Below are positions 33,371-41,484 of a stretch of 41,484 bases of DNA, in pieces; the stretch's first letter is position 1; each line of letters starts with the position of its first letter. Source of the DNA: Oscillospiraceae bacterium (GTDB lineage: Bacteria > Bacillota > Clostridia > Oscillospirales > JAKOTC01); assembly GCA_035353335.1 (NCBI GenBank), contig DAOPZJ010000021.1, positions 1 to 41,484 on the forward strand, written 5' to 3'. The position numbers and the translations under genes were made by a program. The notes beneath the pieces were generated by a model. It made no database searches, was not told the DNA's origin, and worked only from the letters and a program-made list of their open reading frames with translations.

Positions 33371-34711
33371 ATGATGAAGCTCAACTACAAACGCACGATT
33401 CTGATCGGTCTGGCCTTTATGTCCATCTGCGCGTTCTGGCAGATGTACGACAGCGTCATCCCCTTGATTCTGAAAAATACGTTTGGCATCGGCGACGGCC
33501 CTTCAGGCATCATCATGGCCGCGGACAACGTGCTCGCGCTGTTTTTGCTGCCGCTGTTCGGCGCGCTTTCCGACCGCGTAAACACCAAAATCGGCCGCAG
33601 AATGCCGTTCGTCCTGATCGGAACGGCGCTCGCGGTCATTTTGATGAACTTTTTGCCCTTCTTTGACAACAGCTACTTTGCCGCGCCCACCAATCATCTC
33701 AAGCTCTTTTTCATCATCGCGCTCGGCTTGCTGCTCATTTCGATGGGCCTCTACCGTTCGCCCGCAGTCGCTCTGATGCCCGACCTGACCGTCAAACCGC
33801 TGCGCAGCAAAGGCAACGCGGTCATCAATCTGATGGGCGCGGTCGGCGGCGTCATCTATCTGATTCTGACCACCTTCCTCTATTCCAAAAAGCGCACCGA
33901 AGGCCTTGCGCACATCAATTATCAGCTCCTGTTCATCATCGTCTCGGCCATCATGGTCGTCTCGGTGGCGATTTTGTTCTTCACCATCCGCGAGCCGAAA
34001 CTCTATGCCGAGACCAAGGCCTACGAAGATCTGCACCCCGAGGAAAACCTGACCGTCACCGACGAAAAGACCGGAAAGGTCCGGCTCCCCGGAGACGTCA
34101 GGCGCAGCATGGGCTTCCTTCTGTCGTCCATCGCGCTGTGGTTCATGGGCTATAACGCCATCACGACGGCGTTCACCAAATACGCCGCGCAGGAATGGAA
34201 CATGTCGCTCGGCAGCGCGAGTCTGTGCCTGACCATCGCGACGGTCGGCGCCATCGTCTCCTATATCCCCATCGGCATGCTCGCCACCAAAATCGGCCGG
34301 AAAAAGACGATTATGGGTGGCATCGTGCTGCTGGCCTCCTGCTTCTTCGGCGGTTATGTCTTCACTTTGATCACAGATCAGTTCTCCCCGGTGCTTTACG
34401 GGCTCTTTTTGCTGATCGGCCTGGCCTGGGCGGCCATCAACGTCAACTCGCTTCCGATGGTCGTCGAAATGTGCAAGGGCTCGGACATCGGCCAATTCAC
34501 GGGTTATTATTACACCTTCTCGATGGCGGCGCAGACGATTACCCCGATCGCCTCGGGCTATCTGCTCCAATATGTCGGCTACCGGACGCTGTTCCCCTAC
34601 GGCGCATTCTTTGTGGCGCTGTCGTTCGTCACGATGATCTTTGTCAGACACGGCGACAACAAACCCGCGCCCGCGAAAGAAAAGCTCGAAATGCTCGACG
34701 TCGGGGACTGA
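33371..34711 (+). CDS. MFS transporter, sugar/cation symporter-like
   Basis: This 446-aa protein has twelve predicted helices and the MFS loop-2-3 motif GALSDRVNTKIGRRMPFVLIG, with a second copy as GMLATKIGRKKTIMGG. It resembles the SLC45/GPH branch that imports disaccharides or glycosides. The substrate is unknown. The start at 33371 is preferred over 33350 because aaaagga lies between them at good spacing. It follows the URO-D-like gene by about 90 bases on the same strand. Confidence 0.87.
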   Translation: MMKLNYKRTILIGLAFMSICAFWQMYDSVIPLILKNTFGIGDGPSGIIMAADNVLALFLLPLFGALSDRVNTKIGRRMPFVLIGTALAVILMNFLPFFDNSYFAAPTNHLKLFFIIALGLLLISMGLYRSPAVALMPDLTVKPLRSKGNAVINLMGAVGGVIYLILTTFLYSKKRTEGLAHINYQLLFIIVSAIMVVSVAILFFTIREPKLYAETKAYEDLHPEENLTVTDEKTGKVRLPGDVRRSMGFLLSSIALWFMGYNAITTAFTKYAAQEWNMSLGSASLCLTIATVGAIVSYIPIGMLATKIGRKKTIMGGIVLLASCFFGGYVFTLITDQFSPVLYGLFLLIGLAWAAINVNSLPMVVEMCKGSDIGQFTGYYYTFSMAAQTITPIASGYLLQYVGYRTLFPYGAFFVALSFVTMIFVRHGDNKPAPAKEKLEMLDVGD

Positions 34712-34757
34712 AATTTGAAAATTAAATATTCAATTTAAAAAAAGGACGGCTCATGGA

Positions 34758-35597
34758 ATGCCCGTATTGTTAAAAATCCTGATTATTCTTCTTGCGGTTG
34801 GTTTGTTTTTATTTGTTCTTGTCTTATATATGATCGCTCCGAATAAAAAGCGGGACTGCTCCAAATTTCGCGGCAGAAAATATGCCCACCGCGGCCTGCA
34901 CGGCGACGGCATTCCCGAGAATTCACTTTCGGCATTCAAGGCTGCAAAGGAAGCCAACCTCGGTGTCGAGCTCGATGTCCAGTTCACAAAGGACAAGCAG
35001 ATCGTCGTCATGCACGACGGAAACTTGAAGCGCCTGTTCGGTGTCGACCGAAAAATTCTTGATCTGACATATGATGAACTCAAACAATACCGGTTCGGCG
35101 GCACCGATGAGCACATTCCGCTGTTGTCCGAAGTGCTTGAAGTCCTCGGCGGCGTTCCGATTATCTGTGAGATCAAACCCTATTCGGGCAACCGTTGCCC
35201 CGAGCTCTGCGAAAAGACCTGCGCTTTCTTTGACAACTATCAGGGCGACTGGTGCATAGAATCCTTCAGCCCGTTTCTCGTTCAATGGTTTCGCAAGAAC
35301 CGTCCCGACGTCATCCGGGGACAGCTCTCTGCCGGCATGCTGATTTTTAAAGGCCTAAACGCCTTCAGCCTCTTCGGTCTTCGCCATCTGTTGATCAATG
35401 TCTTATCCCGCCCCGATTTTATCGCCTATCGGTTTATTGACCTTTCACCTTTGGGTTTCCGGCTCTGCCGTCTATTTTATAAACCTTTTATGGTCGGCTG
35501 GACAGCCCGCGGGGACAAACAATTCGCCCAGGCGCAAAAGAATTTTGATACTATTATTTTTGAAACCTATGAAAGGGAACTCGGAATTGACGAATGA
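34758..35597 (+). CDS. Glycerophosphodiester phosphodiesterase
   Basis: This 279-aa protein has an N-terminal membrane helix (3-26) and a GDPD TIM-barrel with AHRG, PENSLSAF, ELDVQFTKD and VMHDGNL, which hold the catalytic His pair and metal-binding acids. It hydrolyses glycerophosphodiesters to sn-glycerol-3-phosphate and an alcohol. With one anchor it may act on lipid head groups or teichoic-acid glycerol phosphate at the membrane. The start follows aaaagga by 12 bases. Confidence 0.93.
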   Translation: MPVLLKILIILLAVGLFLFVLVLYMIAPNKKRDCSKFRGRKYAHRGLHGDGIPENSLSAFKAAKEANLGVELDVQFTKDKQIVVMHDGNLKRLFGVDRKILDLTYDELKQYRFGGTDEHIPLLSEVLEVLGGVPIICEIKPYSGNRCPELCEKTCAFFDNYQGDWCIESFSPFLVQWFRKNRPDVIRGQLSAGMLIFKGLNAFSLFGLRHLLINVLSRPDFIAYRFIDLSPLGFRLCRLFYKPFMVGWTARGDKQFAQAQKNFDTIIFETYERELGIDE

Positions 35598-35600
35598 TAT

Positions 35601-35619
35601 TTAAAACGCAGCGTTTTAA
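35601..35619 (+). terminator. AT-rich palindromic hairpin after the GDPD gene
   Basis: A near-perfect palindrome (9-base arms around one base) starts four bases after the stop and ends in a T-rich arm. It is a modest terminator candidate. Confidence 0.35.
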
Positions 35620-35620
35620 T

Positions 35621-35650
35621 TGTCATCCTGCACGCGGTCGAAGGATCTCG
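35621..35650 (+). repeat. tgtcatcctg...gaaggatctc intergenic element
   Basis: The stretch matches the pattern tgtcatcctg, about ten variable bases, then gaaggatctc. I know this pattern as a widespread short intergenic repeat in many bacteria. Only one copy is in the window. Confidence 0.4.
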
Positions 35651-35715
35651 GACCGATCAAAGCAATCGGCAGCAATTTAAAATTTCATCTTCACTCAATC
35701 GAAAGGAGTGGACAT

Positions 35716-36333
35716 ATGCCTGATCTCCAAAATGCCGCATTTTTTAAACTCAGTTACGGCCTCTATTTGTTAAGTTCCGGAAACGGCCAGAAACAAAACG
35801 GCAGCATCAACAATACGGTCATTCAGATCACTGATACGCCGAAGCAGCTGGCCGTCACGGTCAACAAAAACTCTCTGACCCATGAGCTGATCGCCGAAAC
35901 GGGTCTGTTCAACGTCTCGGTGCTCACGACCGACGCCCCGTTTGAACTTTACAAGCGTTTCGGTTATCAAAGCGGCCGCACCGCCGATAAATTCGCCGGT
36001 TTTCCCGAAGTCGAGCGCTCGGAAAACGGATTGCTCTATCTGACCAAATACGCCAACGCCCTGCTCTCGGGCAAGGTCACCTTCTCCAAGGACCTCGGCA
36101 CCCACACCCTGTTTGTCGCCGACACCACCGATGCGCGGATTCTCTCGGACGGCGAATCGGTCACATATCAATATTATTTCGACCATATCAAGCCCAAACC
36201 GGAAGCGGCAAATAGGAAAAAGGGCTATGTCTGCAAAATCTGCGGCTGGATTTATGAGGGCGATCCTCTGCCGCCGGACATCATCTGCCCCATTTGCGGC
36301 CACGGCGCCGCCGATTTTGAACCCTTGCAATAA
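35716..36333 (+). CDS. Flavin reductase-rubredoxin fusion (high-molecular-weight rubredoxin type)
   Basis: This 205-aa protein has an N-terminal FMN-binding flavin-reductase domain (1-150; LSYGLYLLSSG, then TVNKNSLTHELIAETG) and a C-terminal rubredoxin with both iron knuckles (VCKICGW and CPICG). In Moorella, such Hrb proteins pass electrons from NADH to a flavodiiron oxidase for removal of O2 or NO. That partner is not in the window. An aaaggagtgg site fixes the ATG at 35716. The gene appears monocistronic. Confidence 0.9.
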   Translation: MPDLQNAAFFKLSYGLYLLSSGNGQKQNGSINNTVIQITDTPKQLAVTVNKNSLTHELIAETGLFNVSVLTTDAPFELYKRFGYQSGRTADKFAGFPEVERSENGLLYLTKYANALLSGKVTFSKDLGTHTLFVADTTDARILSDGESVTYQYYFDHIKPKPEAANRKKGYVCKICGWIYEGDPLPPDIICPICGHGAADFEPLQ

Positions 36334-36340
36334 ACCAACC

Positions 36341-36557
36341 CATAGGGGCGTCACGGGCTGCAGCCCGCCGTGGCGCCCGCCTTGTAATCGCCATGTAGGG
36401 CGCGGCTTCCCAGTCCCCATCACATGGATTGCGCGCCGCCCCTACGGTATATAAATCCCGCCGCGCGGTACCTTTCTTCTTCCCTATTCACTCTTCACTC
36501 TTCACTTTTATTTATTACCCAATTCCCCCTCGGGTCGTCGGGGACGCCGACCCCTAC
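36341..36557. repeat. Cluster of dispersed intergenic repeat modules
   Basis: The gap of 295 bases between two genes contains taggggcg with a gggctgcagccc palindrome, and a large inverted pair (gtaggg at 36395-36400 with gcccctac ending at 36445). A cttcactcttcac microsatellite (36490-36508) and the inverted copy (36531-36557) of the module at 24024-24050 follow. No gene is seen. Confidence 0.65.
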
Positions 36558-36628
36558 GGAACGATTTTACGCTGTTTCCACAGAGAGTCAAAAATAGATT
36601 AACCCTTTTAAATAACGGAGGTTTTTTC

Positions 36629-37759
36629 ATGACAAGACGGGACCGCCTGATGGCGACATTGCGGGGAGAAAAGACCGACCGCCCGCCGGTTTGTTTTTAT
36701 GAACTCAACGGCATAGACGAAGATATTCACAACCCCGATCCCTTCAATATCTATAACGACCCGTCATGGCGGCCGCTTTTAGAGTTGGCCCGGGACAGAA
36801 CGGACCGGATCGCCATGAGAACGGTGGCGTTTCATCATGAGCCAAACGCCGTCGATCAGCTGACAAGCACAAAGATCTATTACGATGAGAACGGCAGCCG
36901 CCACAATATTACCGAAATAAAAGCCGGGGACAGGGTGCTTCGGCAGCACACACGGCGTGATAAAGACATCAATACGGTCTGGGCTTTAGAGCATTTTGTC
37001 AAGGACGAGGACGACCTTCGCGCATGGATCGATCTGCCGCACGACGGCAATGTGGGAATCCCGGACTGCCGTCCGGTGCTTGAGGCGGAAAAAGTCCTCG
37101 GTGACACGGGGATCGCGCTCATTGACTCAAGCGATGCCCTTTGCGAGATCGCTGCGCTGATGAGCATGGAAGATTATACGGTCATCGCCATGACCGCGCC
37201 CGAGCTGTTTGAGCAGGCGCTGAATATCGCTCAGGTTTTAATTGAGAAAAAAGTTGAAATTCTCTCTAAAGAACTGCCCGGCCGGCTTTGGAGAATTTAC
37301 GGGCCGGAGTACGCCACTCCGCCCTATCTGCCGCCGGCTCTCTATGAGCGCTATGTGGTGAATTACGACCGCCCGCTCACAAAACTGATCAAAAGCACGG
37401 GGGGCTTCCCGCGCCTGCATGAGCACGGGCGGATGAAAGCCGTGCTGGACCTGATTTTGAAGACGGGCTGCACCGCCGTTGACCCGATTGAACCGGCCCC
37501 CCAGGGCGATGTGACGCTGGCGGAGGTTCGGGAGAAAACCGGCGGTAAGCTGGTGCTGTTCGGGAACCTGGAGATCAGCGACATTGAGCAGCTTTCCCCT
37601 GATGAGATGGAAAAGAAGGTGCTGACGGCGATACAAGAGAGCGGAGGCAGCCGGTTTGTGCTGATGCCGTCGGCCTCGCCGTACGGAAGGAAGCTGTCCC
37701 CGCTCACCTTGGCAAATTACACCCGCATCGTTGAGACCGTAGAAAACTATAGATACTAA
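36629..37759 (+). CDS. URO-D-superfamily (MtaA/CmuA-like) protein
   Basis: This 376-aa protein begins TRRDRLMATLRGEKTDRPPV, the standard N-terminus of the URO-D methyltransferase branch. It ends with HEHGRMKAVLDLILKTGCTAVDPIEPAPQGD and GKLVLFGNLEI, where the barrel forms the active site. Such proteins move methyl groups to or from corrinoid proteins, or decarboxylate porphyrins. No corrinoid protein is adjacent. An acggagg site precedes the ATG. It differs clearly from the URO-D-like protein at 32036, so it is not a recent duplicate. Confidence 0.85.
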   Translation: MTRRDRLMATLRGEKTDRPPVCFYELNGIDEDIHNPDPFNIYNDPSWRPLLELARDRTDRIAMRTVAFHHEPNAVDQLTSTKIYYDENGSRHNITEIKAGDRVLRQHTRRDKDINTVWALEHFVKDEDDLRAWIDLPHDGNVGIPDCRPVLEAEKVLGDTGIALIDSSDALCEIAALMSMEDYTVIAMTAPELFEQALNIAQVLIEKKVEILSKELPGRLWRIYGPEYATPPYLPPALYERYVVNYDRPLTKLIKSTGGFPRLHEHGRMKAVLDLILKTGCTAVDPIEPAPQGDVTLAEVREKTGGKLVLFGNLEISDIEQLSPDEMEKKVLTAIQESGGSRFVLMPSASPYGRKLSPLTLANYTRIVETVENYRY

Positions 37760-37763
37760 AGGT

Positions 37764-37898
37764 GTGAAAAACAATCCCGCCGGGTTCTGTAAACAATGCG
37801 GCAAGGCGGATCGTATGTCATGCCCGATATCGTTTATACAGTGTCCAAAGACATGGTTTACAGGTTTTAAAGTAATCAGAGGCAAAAAGGAACGCTAA
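37764..37898 (+). CDS. Possible 44-aa Cys-rich small protein
   Basis: A short frame opening with GTG four bases after the previous stop reads FCKQCGKADRMSCPISF, then QCPKTW and a basic end. Four Cys in a C-x2-C-x8-C-x7-C pattern could bind zinc. The ribosome site (aaagg) overlaps the start and is too close, so expression is doubtful. It could be chance. Confidence 0.33.
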   Translation: MKNNPAGFCKQCGKADRMSCPISFIQCPKTWFTGFKVIRGKKER

Positions 37899-37992
37899 AA
37901 GAAGAACACGCCTTCCTGCTGTTTGAATAATCCGGCTTTACCGTTGACAAAACATTCGGTACAAATGTCATTATAAGAAAGGGCTTCAGGCC

Positions 37993-39186
37993 GTGATCAC
38001 ACTCACCAATTTACAGGCAAGACAATTTTTATTACTGAAACACGGCTTGATCGGCGAATACCGCTTTATCGGTAAAGAGGGCGCGTTCGATTTTGTCAAA
38101 CAGTCCGGCTGCATCCAGTTTGACCCGGTCGACGTCTGCGGCAAAAACGCCGAACTGGTGCTCCAGTCCCGCGTCAAAAACTTTACAAAGCGTACTCTCG
38201 AGGAGCTTTTATACAAAGATCGACTGCTTCTCGACTATCCCGACAAAAATCTCTCGATCATCCCCTCTGAAGAATGGCCGTATTTCACGCGCTTTAAAGA
38301 GGCCGCACGCCGCAACGTCAGCCGCTATCCCGAAATGCGCGCGCTGCTGGATACCGTCTATCAAAAGGTGCTGAAAGACGGCGCCGTTTGTTCCGACGAT
38401 CTCGGCCTCAAGGGCGATTTTTACTGGCAGTCGGCCATCCACTGGAGCGCGGGGCATAATCTCTCCCGCTCGGTGCTCGAACAGCTTTATTCGACCGGCG
38501 ACCTGATCATCCACCACAAAAACGGCTCGCGCAAATATTACGACGCCGCCGAAAAGTACTTTCCATCGGATTTGCTGCACGCACCCGAGCCGCTCCCGGA
38601 CGATTTCGAGTTCTTGAAATGGCGGATTCTGCGCCGCATCGGCGCGGTCGGCATGCTCTGGGACCGCCCTTCGGACGCCTGGCTGAATATCTGGAACTTG
38701 ACAGCCGGCGAGCGCAGCCGCGCGTTTACCGCCCTGCTTGCCGAGGGCAAACTGCTCGAACTCACCGTCGAAGGCATTAAATCACCCTTGTATTGCCGTT
38801 GCGAGGATATCTCAATCATAAACACCGTACTGCAAAATCCGGAGCTCAAACCCCGCTGCGAATTCATCGCTCCGCTCGATAATTTTTTATGGGATCGTAA
38901 ACTCGTCAAGACCATATTCGGCTTTTACTACTCCTGGGAAATTTACACGCCGCCCGAAAAACGCAAATACGGGCACTATGTGCTGCCCATTATATACGGC
39001 AGCCGCTTTATCGGCCGGATCGAAGCCGTCTGCGACCGCAAAAACAAGTGTCTCGCGGTCAATCGCTTCTGGCCCGAAGACGGCGTAAAAATGACCAAGG
39101 CGCTGACAAACACCGTCAACGCCCGCCTCGCCCGCTTCGCGAAATTCAACGAAATGTCGAATTATGATCAATTATCCGTTTCGTAA
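37993..39186 (+). CDS. YcaQ/AlkX-type winged-helix DNA glycosylase-like protein
   Basis: This 397-aa protein fits the HTH_42 family: the N-terminal segment with the Q-x-D-type site (CIQFDPVDVCGKNAELVLQSRV) and a central winged-helix run. The C-terminal ends FIAPLDNFLWDRKLVKTIFGFYYSWEIY and PEKRKYGHYVLPIIYGSRFIGRIE are typical. YcaQ of Escherichia coli repairs interstrand crosslinks. Some members are only regulators. The GTG start at 37993 follows aaaggg at 11 bases. No repair genes are adjacent. Confidence 0.87.
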   Translation: MITLTNLQARQFLLLKHGLIGEYRFIGKEGAFDFVKQSGCIQFDPVDVCGKNAELVLQSRVKNFTKRTLEELLYKDRLLLDYPDKNLSIIPSEEWPYFTRFKEAARRNVSRYPEMRALLDTVYQKVLKDGAVCSDDLGLKGDFYWQSAIHWSAGHNLSRSVLEQLYSTGDLIIHHKNGSRKYYDAAEKYFPSDLLHAPEPLPDDFEFLKWRILRRIGAVGMLWDRPSDAWLNIWNLTAGERSRAFTALLAEGKLLELTVEGIKSPLYCRCEDISIINTVLQNPELKPRCEFIAPLDNFLWDRKLVKTIFGFYYSWEIYTPPEKRKYGHYVLPIIYGSRFIGRIEAVCDRKNKCLAVNRFWPEDGVKMTKALTNTVNARLARFAKFNEMSNYDQLSVS

Positions 39187-39250
39187 TAAAGCCGCAAAAA
39201 AATCGACTGTCTGAGTTACCATAAACGAAAATACCGCCTCAATATAAACC

Positions 39251-39284
39251 AAACCGGGTCTAAACCGCCCGGTTTTGGCTTTTA
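39251..39284 (+). terminator. Terminator-like hairpin
   Basis: An 8-bp stem (39251-39258 with 39268-39275) is followed by a T-rich run with interruptions. It ends the YcaQ-like gene. Confidence 0.5.
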
Positions 39285-39434
39285 GGGCCTTTCTCACAAA
39301 AAATACACGAAATCCCATTTAATTTGCCATAAACTGTATGGTACAATGGATGTGTCACCATCGGTTAACATTGTCATATTCGATTTTTGATCTTTTGTTT
39401 TTCGTTTTTAACATCGGAAAGGGGAACACGGGTT

Positions 39435-40922
39435 ATGAAACCGTTAAAAATCGGGGAGTCTCTATTATTTGCCGCCGTTTTGCTTCTGACTGCCTGCGCA
39501 TCAACGCCTTCAACCTCGCTGCCGGATGCCCTGAAAGCGCAAAAGGGATACTACCCCAAATCCGTCGATATCTTCGCGTCCGATTTCTTCAAAGCGACCG
39601 GAGACGTAAACGGTGAAGAGGCCAGGCAGAAATGGACGGATGAGATGTCGCGGCGGTACGGCGTCGACATTCAAGTCAACCCGAAAAGGGAAACGAACAG
39701 CACAACCATTTCGGGCCTGTACTCAATCCAATCCTATGAAACCGATGCCATCGGCAGCTATTGTCTGCCTCTGGACGACTATCTTGCCGACAATCCTGTC
39801 TGGAACGCCCTGCCCGAGGACTTCAAATCCCTTTTCGAAGCGGACGGTCACATCTATGCGATCCCGGCTTCTGTTTCCGTGGGCGTGCAAAAAGCCCGCA
39901 TCATCCATAATGAGGCGATAATAGATACCGGAATCACCGTGACCGATCTCGAATCATTTCGTGAATTCGCCTTGGCTTATTTCAAAAAAACGGCATATCC
40001 CGCAGGCAGCTGTGGGATATCTGACGTAACGGATATTTTGAACGCTTTCGGCCTTTACAAGGGAGATAGTTCATACGCTCCGTTCAGCTACGATCCGAAA
40101 GAAGATTGTCTCGTGGACTGGCTGACCAAGCCCGCCGCAGTCAGCGCACTGGAGTATCTGCGAAATCTTTACTATCTCAAAGCTTTGAATTATACGAGCA
40201 GTGATTCGGCTTCATCGGCATTTGATTACGGCCTTTTGGCCTCGGAATACGTTCCTTATAATGATGACAGCAATTGCACCGAACTGCTCACCCTGAATCC
40301 CGAATACCCGCAGGTCATATTCACGAACACACGCGGGTTTGCACTGGGCAAAGATACCCCGCAGCCGCAGGAGACCGTCAATCTTCTGATTGATATGCTG
40401 TTCGGCTCGGAGCAAAGTTACCTCAATTGTTGGCTGGGCTCGCCGGACAACTACATTTTAAACAGCGACGGCTCGCTCACGATCAAGATGGCCAAAGATT
40501 CCCAAGGCAAATCCGTGCAGCCCTGCACGCCGAATCTGACAAGCGGCCTTTCGCAGCTCTTCCCCTTTTCGGACGAAAATATCATCTACTGTCCGGCCGA
40601 TGACACCGGCACGGATCGGGCTGCCCTCATCACCAAAAACAAAGCGCGCATCAAAATGTTCGACGATTCACTCCGAAACGGCTCGCTCGTTGAAATTCCG
40701 GCGGAATTTCAAAGGATCCGGTCGGATACTTTCGGTCAATATTACCGGGATGTAGGCAATTTAAATTTTAAATGCTGCCGCGATGCAATCATTGATCCCA
40801 CTCAAACGGTGCAGCAGGTTTTGGACGATTACAAAGCAAAAATGCTCGCACTCGGCGGGAATCAAATGCTCGACGAGATGAACACCGCCATCGGCAAGAA
40901 AACCGCGTATTATTACGGATAA
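39435..40922 (+). CDS. Extracellular solute-binding lipoprotein (family 1)
   Basis: This 495-aa protein starts with a lipoprotein signal ending LLLTAC (Cys21). The mature part resembles family-1 binding proteins of ABC sugar importers, with LPLDDYLADNP, DGHIYAIPASVSVGVQ and a late ALGKDTPQPQETVNLLI region. It would sit on the outer face of the membrane and bind a carbohydrate. No permease or ATPase gene is beside it, so it may be an orphan or have partners beyond the window. The ATG at 39435 follows ggaaagggg. Confidence 0.8.
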   Translation: MKPLKIGESLLFAAVLLLTACASTPSTSLPDALKAQKGYYPKSVDIFASDFFKATGDVNGEEARQKWTDEMSRRYGVDIQVNPKRETNSTTISGLYSIQSYETDAIGSYCLPLDDYLADNPVWNALPEDFKSLFEADGHIYAIPASVSVGVQKARIIHNEAIIDTGITVTDLESFREFALAYFKKTAYPAGSCGISDVTDILNAFGLYKGDSSYAPFSYDPKEDCLVDWLTKPAAVSALEYLRNLYYLKALNYTSSDSASSAFDYGLLASEYVPYNDDSNCTELLTLNPEYPQVIFTNTRGFALGKDTPQPQETVNLLIDMLFGSEQSYLNCWLGSPDNYILNSDGSLTIKMAKDSQGKSVQPCTPNLTSGLSQLFPFSDENIIYCPADDTGTDRAALITKNKARIKMFDDSLRNGSLVEIPAEFQRIRSDTFGQYYRDVGNLNFKCCRDAIIDPTQTVQQVLDDYKAKMLALGGNQMLDEMNTAIGKKTAYYYG

Positions 40923-40980
40923 AATGCTCGACGGATCATACTGTCGAATAACGAAAAAACAACAACGAAGGTGCAATCAA

Positions 40981-41484
40981 GTGAAACAATTGATTCAATT
41001 AATAAACTTCAGCATCTTGCTGATCATGTTTTCTTGCACAGCTTGCAGCCCGGCAAGTACCGTTTCCCATCCCACCGGCGACGAACAAAGTAAAATTTAC
41101 AGTCCGGCAAATACCGGTACCGACCACATCGGCGACGAACAAAGTAATATTTACAGTCCGGCAAGTACCGGTTCCGATCCCCCCGGTGATGATGATTGGA
41201 ACTGGTGTTCGCATACAAAAGAAGAAAAATCCTGGATTCATGATATCGGCAGTGAATTTCATTTATATGTCGGCACCAGAGAATTCGAGCGGCTTGACGC
41301 GCAGATGGTACAGCTGACAAAAAATATGACGGATGAGGAAATGTGGGAGTTTACGACACTTCCCCAACTCTTCAGGAGTGCTGAATTAAAGCTGCAAGAG
41401 GTCATCGCAGTAATAGACGCCATTAACGCAAATGACGTCAATGCGAGACATATGGATCAAGGACGAATCTCTGAGCAGGAAAAG
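40981..41484 (+). CDS. Repeat-containing lipoprotein, truncated by window end
   Basis: The frame opens with GTG (gaaggtg seven bases upstream) and stays open for 168 codons to the edge, so the 3' end is missing. The start encodes a hydrophobic signal ending in FSCTACSPA with possible lipidation at Cys19 or Cys22. Then come two full copies (41047-41100, 41101-41154) and one partial copy of an 18-residue unit of the form SPA(S/N)T...GDEQS(K/N)IY. An acidic WNWC stretch and a helical part rich in Glu, Gln and Asp follow. It lies 58 bases after the solute-binding gene and may share its message. The function is unknown. Confidence 0.75.
   Translation, partial: MKQLIQLINFSILLIMFSCTACSPASTVSHPTGDEQSKIYSPANTGTDHIGDEQSNIYSPASTGSDPPGDDDWNWCSHTKEEKSWIHDIGSEFHLYVGTREFERLDAQMVQLTKNMTDEEMWEFTTLPQLFRSAELKLQEVIAVIDAINANDVNARHMDQGRISEQEK
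41047..41196 (+). repeat. 54-bp tandem repeat inside the lipoprotein gene
   Basis: Units at 41047-41100 and 41101-41154, with a partial third to about 41196, share most bases, and the step is exactly 18 codons. Length variation by slippage is likely. Confidence 0.85.

Noticed and set aside
33503..34651. 382-aa open frame opposite the MFS gene
   Set aside because: Composition dominated by charged residues with no hydrophobic core; shadow of a transporter gene.
36490..36508. Short cttcactcttcac repeats as a CRISPR array
   Set aside because: Only a microsatellite-like run; no regular repeat-spacer pattern and no cas genes.
37944..37977. TTGACA and TATAAG before the YcaQ-like gene
   Set aside because: The spacer is 22 bases, too long for a standard promoter; an alternative -10 is weak.
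39318..39347. TACAAT -10 before the solute-binding gene
   Set aside because: No acceptable -35 at 16-18 bases; TTGCCA is only 12 bases away.

Overview
The window is a chromosomal segment of an anaerobic, endospore-forming Clostridia-type Firmicute, probably an uncultured member of the Oscillospirales. The evidence is a complete spoIIA operon, spoIID, spoVT and a ylbJ-like gene, a six-subunit Rnf complex, class B sortase, a TPP-riboswitch-controlled ThiT transporter, and strong Shine-Dalgarno sites with frequent TTG/GTG starts. No rRNA, tRNA, CRISPR array, insertion sequence or phage module was found. The taxonomic placement is inference from gene content only.

Left part (1-5.8 kb): an ABC exporter behind a promoter that carries a 13-bp inverted repeat, two translationally coupled nitrilase-superfamily proteins (one apparently degenerate), a GT4 glycosyltransferase and a small membrane protein. 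From 5.8 to 13.6 kb everything reads on the minus strand: rnfC-D-G-E-A-B from a strong promoter, then a DUF3048 lipoprotein and a class B sortase from a second promoter whose -35 box contains the rnfB stop codon. The Rnf complex couples ferredoxin:NAD oxidoreduction to ion transport. Its RnfG is unusual in carrying two complete FMN-binding domains.

Middle part (13.7-24 kb): a ylbJ-like gene, a small Cys-rich protein, a polytopic membrane protein on the minus strand, spoVT, an AT-rich small gene, then rplS (with a structured leader)-lepB-rbgA-rnhB/yraN. In the last gene RNase HII and a YraN-type nuclease domain are fused in one reading frame. Next comes a 995-residue putative glycosidase. It is followed by a scar in which the 3' end of thiT is joined to the 3' end of yraN at an 8-bp microhomology. 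This is the signature of a tandem duplication of the yraN-thiT interval, and it places the glycosidase and a small membrane-anchored protein in the two copies of the spacer.

Right part (24-41.5 kb): thiT with its riboswitch and terminator, spoIIAA-spoIIAB-sigF, secG (with a long Ser/Ala tail) convergent with spoIID, a membrane protein overlapping a DnaD-like gene, and a DnaC/DnaI-like helicase loader. Accessory metabolism follows: two URO-D/methyltransferase-fold proteins, an MFS transporter, a glycerophosphodiesterase, a flavoredoxin-rubredoxin (Hrb-like) protein, a YcaQ-type winged-helix protein, a solute-binding lipoprotein, and a repeat-containing lipoprotein cut by the window edge. Intergenic gaps here hold dispersed GC-rich modules built around a (g)taggggtcggc core. 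The most notable observations are the double-FMN RnfG and the yraN/thiT duplication scar. I did not find a defence island or other obviously new multi-gene system.
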